A stretch of 12,382 bases of DNA. Origin: Clostridiales bacterium (lineage in GTDB: Bacteria > Bacillota > Clostridia > Lachnospirales > WQUN01). The notes below the pieces were generated by a model. The model was given only the letters and a program-made list of their open reading frames with translations, was not told where the DNA came from and ran no database searches. Made by a program: the position numbers and the translations under genes. Below, piece by piece: positions 8,454 through 12,382 of this stretch (the first letter of the stretch is position 1; the number at the start of each line of letters is the position of its first letter). The DNA is taken from contig JAISRJ010000028.1 of NCBI GenBank assembly GCA_031273705.1, positions 1 to 12,382 on the forward strand, written 5' to 3'.

Positions 8454-8454
8454 C

Positions 8455-10341
8455 ATGAATACCAGACTTGCGGACAGCGAGCGCGCGCTGCTCGATGCGT
8501 TGCAAAAATGCCTGAGTCATTTAAACGGTCTTACCCGGAGAACCGTGGACACGTTAATGCGCGGCGTAAAATTCGGCGTTATGGATCGCATTATAATCAC
8601 GGCGGGCAGAAATGCCCGCCTTAGCGGCTATGATGAGAAAATAATCGGATACTACGCACGTCTGATTGACTACTATCGGAGTGCCGCCGAATTATATGAA
8701 AGACGAAAATCTGATCTAAATTCCATTATGATTCACAGTCTGCTTAACAGTATTAATGAAACCTTGAGTATCCGGATACAGTTGTTTAACGTACACAAAA
8801 CAACCGATAACCCGGTTATAGTAGAGAGAATTCAATTGTTAAGCGCGGGCGCGGCTTATTTTTTGTTTAGCTGTGAAGAAACGGAACGACGTTTAAGGCA
8901 ATCGGAATACGTCGATCGCTTTTTTGCCCTTTTTGTAAAAAATATCTCCGAGGATTATTTTGAATATTTTATCCAACAGATACAATCCGACATGTTTGAG
9001 TTGGTACTGGAGAAAAATTACGCGGCTTATGTAAAAGCGGTGCAGGCGTGTACTTATACTCTTAACAATATTTCCAGCCGAAAGAATCTGTCTTATTATT
9101 ATACGCTGCTGACCGGTGAATGGGAGATTTTAAATGTAGTAAAATCTCAAATAACAGCGTTGGAAAAAGAGCTGAACCGCAGCGCGGGTAATTCTCGCGA
9201 GCGTGATACCGCCAGGGAAATTCTCAACATTTTACACGAGGGTTATCAGTTTTACACTACAAGCTGCGCTGAATTGATTAATGATGTACGCCAGTTAAGC
9301 AAGATAAAAGTCTACGAGCCTGAAAGTAAAACGGATTTTAAGACCGCCTGTGATGATATGCTGCTTAATACGCGGTTAATTATCAAGAGGGATTACAATG
9401 AAACTGTCTTGAATCTAAAGAGTAGTTTAGTTGATTTACAAGAAACCATGGAAAGAGAGTCCGATATTTTTTTAAACGAACTTAAATCGCAAACGGATAC
9501 TAAACCATTTAAGGACGTGGCGTACTATCTGCGTGAAAACGCGGAAAAGGCTTTGATATTGGCTGAATCTATCGCGGTGATATTCTGCGTTATAAATTCC
9601 GCGCATCGCGAGCAGGAATCCTGGCAGGGCGAGGAAAAGGATATAGCGAATGGGATAAACGAATCCTTTATGATAAAGGCCGAGACTTTGAGCGAAAATA
9701 TTGAGGAATTTCACAAACGCGCGACGGGACTGTATGAGAATCTGATGGACAAAACGGAAACCTTTAATTCGCGTGAGAGAGAGAATATATTATCTGAGAT
9801 GTTTGAAGTTCTAATAAAAAAATATCATTTATTCAAAAATGCTCCACCCGAAGAATCCGAAGGGATTTTTGATTCTCAGGGGATTTTTGATTCTCAGGGG
9901 ATCTTTGATTCATGGCTGGAGCTAACCGCCCTGGAAGCGTACAATCGGCGGGTAAGCGAATTAGCGCAGCGTCAGCGCGAAAGCGTCGAAAAAGAAATTC
10001 TGCGTTTTAAGAGAGATCACATTTTATATGAAATAACTACTTTTGAGGAGATTATGAGCTACAGTGTAACGCGCCTGCGTGAAACCAGTAACGAAATGGT
10101 GAAGGATTATATCGAAATAATCGACGCGGCGGCTGACACAATCGAAAAATTGCTGATAAAAAATAATATTGAGATGATTAAACCTCAACCTCATAATATG
10201 TTTAACGGCAAGGAGCATGAAGTTTTGATGGCGGAGCGGAGCGAGGGCTTTACAAAAGGCGAGATTATAAAGTGTATAACCAGCGGGTACAGACAGAATG
10301 ACATAATTTTGATACGCGCTAACATTATAGCGGCGAGGTAG
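8455..10341 (+). CDS. Long helical protein with C-terminal GrpE-like nucleotide exchange domain
   Basis: The protein has 628 residues from ATG 8455, 1 nt after the Hsp70 stop and without a clear ribosome site, which implies translational coupling. A GTG at 8413 in frame would add 14 residues from inside the Hsp70 gene and is less likely. Residues 1-460 are almost wholly helical and unlike anything I know. The last ~130 follow GrpE in order: a long helix (about 500-560), the segment IEKLLIKNNIEMIKP (563-577), MFNGKEHEVLM (582-592; GrpE has FDPxxHEAVM), and GEIIKCITSGY (602-612) then D616, L619 and A622 (GrpE: GxVVExxxxGYxxxDRVLRPA). GrpE opens the Hsp70 nucleotide cleft to release ADP. Canonical GrpE is about 200 residues, so this is a large extension. 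The LRPA arginine is not conserved (LIRA). It sits between Hsp70 genes and is probably their private exchange factor; activity is inferred. Confidence 0.75.
   Translation: MNTRLADSERALLDALQKCLSHLNGLTRRTVDTLMRGVKFGVMDRIIITAGRNARLSGYDEKIIGYYARLIDYYRSAAELYERRKSDLNSIMIHSLLNSINETLSIRIQLFNVHKTTDNPVIVERIQLLSAGAAYFLFSCEETERRLRQSEYVDRFFALFVKNISEDYFEYFIQQIQSDMFELVLEKNYAAYVKAVQACTYTLNNISSRKNLSYYYTLLTGEWEILNVVKSQITALEKELNRSAGNSRERDTAREILNILHEGYQFYTTSCAELINDVRQLSKIKVYEPESKTDFKTACDDMLLNTRLIIKRDYNETVLNLKSSLVDLQETMERESDIFLNELKSQTDTKPFKDVAYYLRENAEKALILAESIAVIFCVINSAHREQESWQGEEKDIANGINESFMIKAETLSENIEEFHKRATGLYENLMDKTETFNSRERENILSEMFEVLIKKYHLFKNAPPEESEGIFDSQGIFDSQGIFDSWLELTALEAYNRRVSELAQRQRESVEKEILRFKRDHILYEITTFEEIMSYSVTRLRETSNEMVKDYIEIIDAAADTIEKLLIKNNIEMIKPQPHNMFNGKEHEVLMAERSEGFTKGEIIKCITSGYRQNDIILIRANIIAAR
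9862..9915 (+). repeat. 18-bp in-frame tandem repeat, three copies
   Basis: Two identical copies of an 18-bp unit (9862-9879, 9880-9897) are followed by a third differing at a few bases (9898-9915). They encode GIFDSQ, GIFDSQ, GIFDSW at residues 470-487 of the GrpE-like protein, between its N-terminal helical region and the long GrpE-like helix. The identity of copies one and two suggests recent slippage and a flexible linker of variable length. Confidence 0.9.
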
Positions 10342-10343
10342 GT

Positions 10344-11936
10344 ATGAGCTGGAAACGCTATTTTAATATGTTTGCGAAGCGAGACCCCGATGAAACGCAT
10401 TTTATTCTGGGGGTGGACTTGGGTAATGATTCCTCGTCGCTGGCGTTTTATAATCCAATGCGCAAAACCGCCGAAATATTGGATATCAGCGGTGGTTATG
10501 GCAGAGCAAGTTCTCCGACCGTGGTTCAATTTTTACCGGACAATAACGAATGGGTGTTTGGGGAATACGCGGTTTTAAATAACGGCGACGGCAGAGAGTT
10601 GACTTTTGCCAATATAATGTCTAAACTGGGCAATTCGGAATATGTAAATGTCGGCGCGCGTTCCTTTAGCATAGAGAAATTATTAAGCCTTTATTTAAAG
10701 GAATTTATCGGCGGGATTAGGAATATAAACCCCAAGGCGGAAATAGCGGGCATTATCGCGTCGGTAAACGGTTATTTGTCAGCGGACGCAAGGAAAGAAT
10801 TAACGCGGGCTTTTAGTATGGCGGGATTTGACGGCGAGTTAATAGGATTGTCAACCGACCGGGTATGTGCGCTTTCTTACGTGTTGTATCAAAGTGAGTT
10901 TTTTCAAGATAAAAGACTTCCAAGCCGGATATTATATTTGGATTGCGGTTCCAGGGAACTGCGAGCCGCGATTTACAAAATTAAGCCCGCTGCCGACAGA
11001 GTTAAATCCGCCGAAGATAGAATCAAGTCGGCCGACGGCTTAGAGGCTGTCTCCGAGTTTTCTATGTTTGACCCGCAATTGGGCGCCGGAGAAATTGACA
11101 AGAGTCTGATTACGTTCCTGCAAAAACGCTTGCCGCGTGAAAACCACAATATTCAACGCCTGAATTCATTTTTGTATCAGCATAAAGATATGATGCTCCA
11201 AAAAAATAATTGGCGTAAACCGATAAAGCTATATCTTAATTTTGTATATCCCCCGATTCAAATTACGGTTACACAAGCGCAGATGGCGGAATTGATTAGT
11301 CCGTTTCGCGCGAGGTTAAATAATTTTATTCGAGAAACCCTGGAAAAAAGCGAATACAATCAACCGACGGCGATTGATTCGGTGATATGTGTCGGCGGCG
11401 GTTTTGAAATGCAGTGGCTGAAGGATGAAATACAAACTCTGTTTTCCAAAGAGACGGTTAGTTTTTTTAAAAACCCCAAGGCGGTAGTCGCCGAGGGGGC
11501 CGCGATTCTCGCCGCAAGGTCTTTGGGTGTGGCGGAACTTCCGTTTATAAATGTAATAGATCATCACCAGATTAACAGTGACTTGGGTTTGATGATATAC
11601 AGCGGTTCTAAGGAAACATTCCTGCCGATTATAGAGCGCGGAGCGTTTTGGTGGCAGACTGCGATAACGTATAAATTTATTTTAAAACAGCAAGCTGAAA
11701 TGTCTATAGATTTATGGACAAGAAACGCGGATGGAGAGCGTTTTAGGCTTGCCAAGATTCCACTGGACGGTTTGAATCTTCAATCAAAAGGAGCAAAGGC
11801 TGTTACTCGCTTGGCGTTGGATATAAATTTTGAAAGATTTAATATATTAAAAGCGACCGTGACGGATTGCGGATTTGGCGAGATATTCCCCGCGACGGGC
11901 TTTACAAAAACTATCAGTCTAAAGTACAATATTTGA
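10344..11936 (+). CDS. Degenerate Hsp70-fold protein, predicted pseudo-ATPase (DUF5716-like)
   Basis: This 530-residue protein keeps the Hsp70 skeleton but not its chemistry. Phosphate-1 reads GVDLGNDSSSLAF (23-35), so the TTN triad is N28-D29-S30. The catalytic lysine position in the IKR motif is Met92 (IMSKLG). The EP glutamate position is Thr171 (STDRVCALSY). Phosphate-2 is LDCGSREL (199-206), lacking the GGGT. The adenosine-side VGGGFEMQWL (350-359) survives, so nucleotide binding without hydrolysis is possible. Residues 400-530 form a strand-rich region in place of the substrate-binding domain. It starts 2 nt after the GrpE-like gene with GAGG just upstream, so it is cotranscribed. It resembles the third Hsp70 in the N-terminal 130 residues (SVVQ/TVVQ, EWIVG/EWVFG, INPKA in both). 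A regulatory or structural partner of the active Hsp70s is likely. I recall the family name DUF5716 for such proteins but cannot confirm it. Confidence 0.8.
   Translation: MSWKRYFNMFAKRDPDETHFILGVDLGNDSSSLAFYNPMRKTAEILDISGGYGRASSPTVVQFLPDNNEWVFGEYAVLNNGDGRELTFANIMSKLGNSEYVNVGARSFSIEKLLSLYLKEFIGGIRNINPKAEIAGIIASVNGYLSADARKELTRAFSMAGFDGELIGLSTDRVCALSYVLYQSEFFQDKRLPSRILYLDCGSRELRAAIYKIKPAADRVKSAEDRIKSADGLEAVSEFSMFDPQLGAGEIDKSLITFLQKRLPRENHNIQRLNSFLYQHKDMMLQKNNWRKPIKLYLNFVYPPIQITVTQAQMAELISPFRARLNNFIRETLEKSEYNQPTAIDSVICVGGGFEMQWLKDEIQTLFSKETVSFFKNPKAVVAEGAAILAARSLGVAELPFINVIDHHQINSDLGLMIYSGSKETFLPIIERGAFWWQTAITYKFILKQQAEMSIDLWTRNADGERFRLAKIPLDGLNLQSKGAKAVTRLALDINFERFNILKATVTDCGFGEIFPATGFTKTISLKYNI
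10989..11030 (+). repeat. Degenerate 21-bp in-frame tandem repeat
   Basis: Two 21-bp units (10989-11009 and 11010-11030) encode AADRVKS and AEDRIKS, followed by a partial third, ADG. They sit at residues 216-229 of the pseudo-Hsp70, just after its degraded phosphate-2 strand, where DnaK has a short turn. This is an old duplication, since DNA identity is partial while the protein pattern is kept. Confidence 0.7.
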
Positions 11937-11961
11937 TTGGAATAACCTATAGCGCTATAAT
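11933..11961 (+). promoter_or_regulatory. Predicted sigma-A-type promoter for the third Hsp70 gene
   Basis: TTGATT (11933-11938, four of six consensus bases) and a perfect TATAAT (11956-11961) are separated by the ideal 17 bp. The -35 overlaps the stop codon of the preceding gene. Transcription would start near 11968, leaving a leader of about 14 nt that carries the AAGGGAG ribosome site before ATG 11982. This would allow separate control of the third Hsp70. The call is by pattern only. Confidence 0.55.
11948..11959. promoter_or_regulatory. 12-bp perfect palindrome overlapping the -10 element, candidate operator
   Basis: TATAGCGCTATA is a perfect inverted repeat covering the spacer end and the first four bases of the predicted -10. 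A dimeric repressor bound here would block the promoter. It is short, partly made of the -10 itself, and I see no second copy in the other spacers, so chance is possible. It differs from the long, widely spaced CIRCE element of HrcA. Confidence 0.35.
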
Positions 11962-11981
11962 GGGCAGAAGGGAGCGACGTC

Positions 11982-12382
11982 ATGCAATGGGAAGAATATA
12001 AAAAGCAGATAGAAAAAGGCGGACTGCCCGAAGATTTATATATAGTGGGCGTGGATTTGGGTACTACAAATTCTATAATCAGTTATTGGGATAACCATAA
12101 TCGCCGTCCGGAACTGATAGATATGAGTAACGGCTTCGGAAAGATCCCTCTGCCGTCTGTGGTTCAATACAGACCCGAAAGCGGGGAATGGATTGTCGGC
12201 GCGGAAGCCTACAATACCATGTCAATATATCCTGAGTCTACCATTCGATCTATAAAGCGCAAGATGGGCACAAGCGAAACAGTATACGTGGCGGGTAAGG
12301 ACTACAGGCCGGAGGAAATTTCCGCTAAGATTTTAAAAGAGCTTATCGATCATATACAAAGTATAAACCCCAAGGCGACTCT
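11982..12382 (+). CDS. Third Hsp70-family chaperone, 5' part
   Basis: The gene runs off the right edge with 133 complete codons visible. ATG 11982 has AAGGGAG ending 7 nt upstream. About 22 residues (MQWEEYKKQIEKGGLPEDLY) precede the phosphate-1 motif GVDLGTTNSIISYWD, which is fully intact, unlike the preceding pseudo-Hsp70. The catalytic lysine motif is present as SIKRKMG, followed by YRPEEISAKILKELIDHI, the usual helix after it (DnaK: PEEISAxIL). It is thus an active-type Hsp70 nucleotide-binding domain. Its N-terminal region aligns closely with the upstream gene, suggesting tandem duplication. Its own promoter is predicted just upstream. Substrate domain and full length lie outside the window. 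Confidence 0.88.
   Translation, partial: MQWEEYKKQIEKGGLPEDLYIVGVDLGTTNSIISYWDNHNRRPELIDMSNGFGKIPLPSVVQYRPESGEWIVGAEAYNTMSIYPESTIRSIKRKMGTSETVYVAGKDYRPEEISAKILKELIDHIQSINPKAT

Noticed and set aside
8413..8454. GTG at 8413 as the start of the GrpE-like protein
   Set aside because: It would run 41 bases inside the Hsp70 gene and encode a Cys-rich stretch that looks like a shadow translation. ATG 8455 fits stop-start coupling.
9862..9915. CRISPR-like repeat
   Set aside because: The units are directly adjacent without spacers and lie in frame inside a coding sequence.
10372..10578. 68-codon plus-strand frame within the pseudo-Hsp70
   Set aside because: It overlaps the N-terminal nucleotide-binding region, which clearly matches the third Hsp70; it has no domain and no ribosome site of its own.

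Overview
The window looks like the chromosome of an anaerobic, low-to-moderate GC Gram-positive bacterium of the Clostridia type. This is inferred from gene content: a cobalamin-dependent-type homocysteine methyltransferase overlapping a type II pantothenate kinase, followed by a multi-gene Hsp70 cluster of a kind I recall from clostridia. No rRNA or other taxonomic marker is present. All genes are on the plus strand and tightly packed (overlaps or gaps of 1-12 nt, apart from gaps of 88 and 45 nt). No stretch over 300 bases lacks a gene, and I see no tRNA, rRNA, CRISPR array or transposase.

Region 1 (1-1433) is metabolic. It holds the 3' end of a homocysteine S-methyltransferase with an unusual shortened tail, overlapping a CoaW-type pantothenate kinase. 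Region 2 (1446-6688) encodes three proteins read as one unit: a three-segment membrane protein with a long coiled-coil tail (ExbB/TolQ/MotA-like topology), a protein of beta-sandwich modules around a helical segment, and a 914-residue alpha-solenoid protein with a beta-rich C-terminus. The last two overlap by 7 nt and together resemble a split DUF5717-type protein. An 88-nt spacer with an imperfect GC-rich hairpin follows.

Region 3 (6777-12382) is a chaperone block: an Hsp70 with intact ATPase motifs but no C-terminal lid; a 628-residue, mostly helical protein whose last ~130 residues match GrpE, the Hsp70 nucleotide exchange factor; an Hsp70-fold protein that has lost the catalytic residues (a pseudo-ATPase); and the start of a third Hsp70 with an intact phosphate-1 motif, preceded by its own predicted promoter.

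My working model, which is inference, is a dedicated membrane-linked Hsp70 machine: two active Hsp70s, one regulatory pseudo-Hsp70, a private oversized GrpE-like exchange factor, a solenoid scaffold, and a membrane protein tethering the assembly or coupling it to the envelope. No J-domain (HPD) protein lies in the window. The machine's substrate cannot be read from the sequence.
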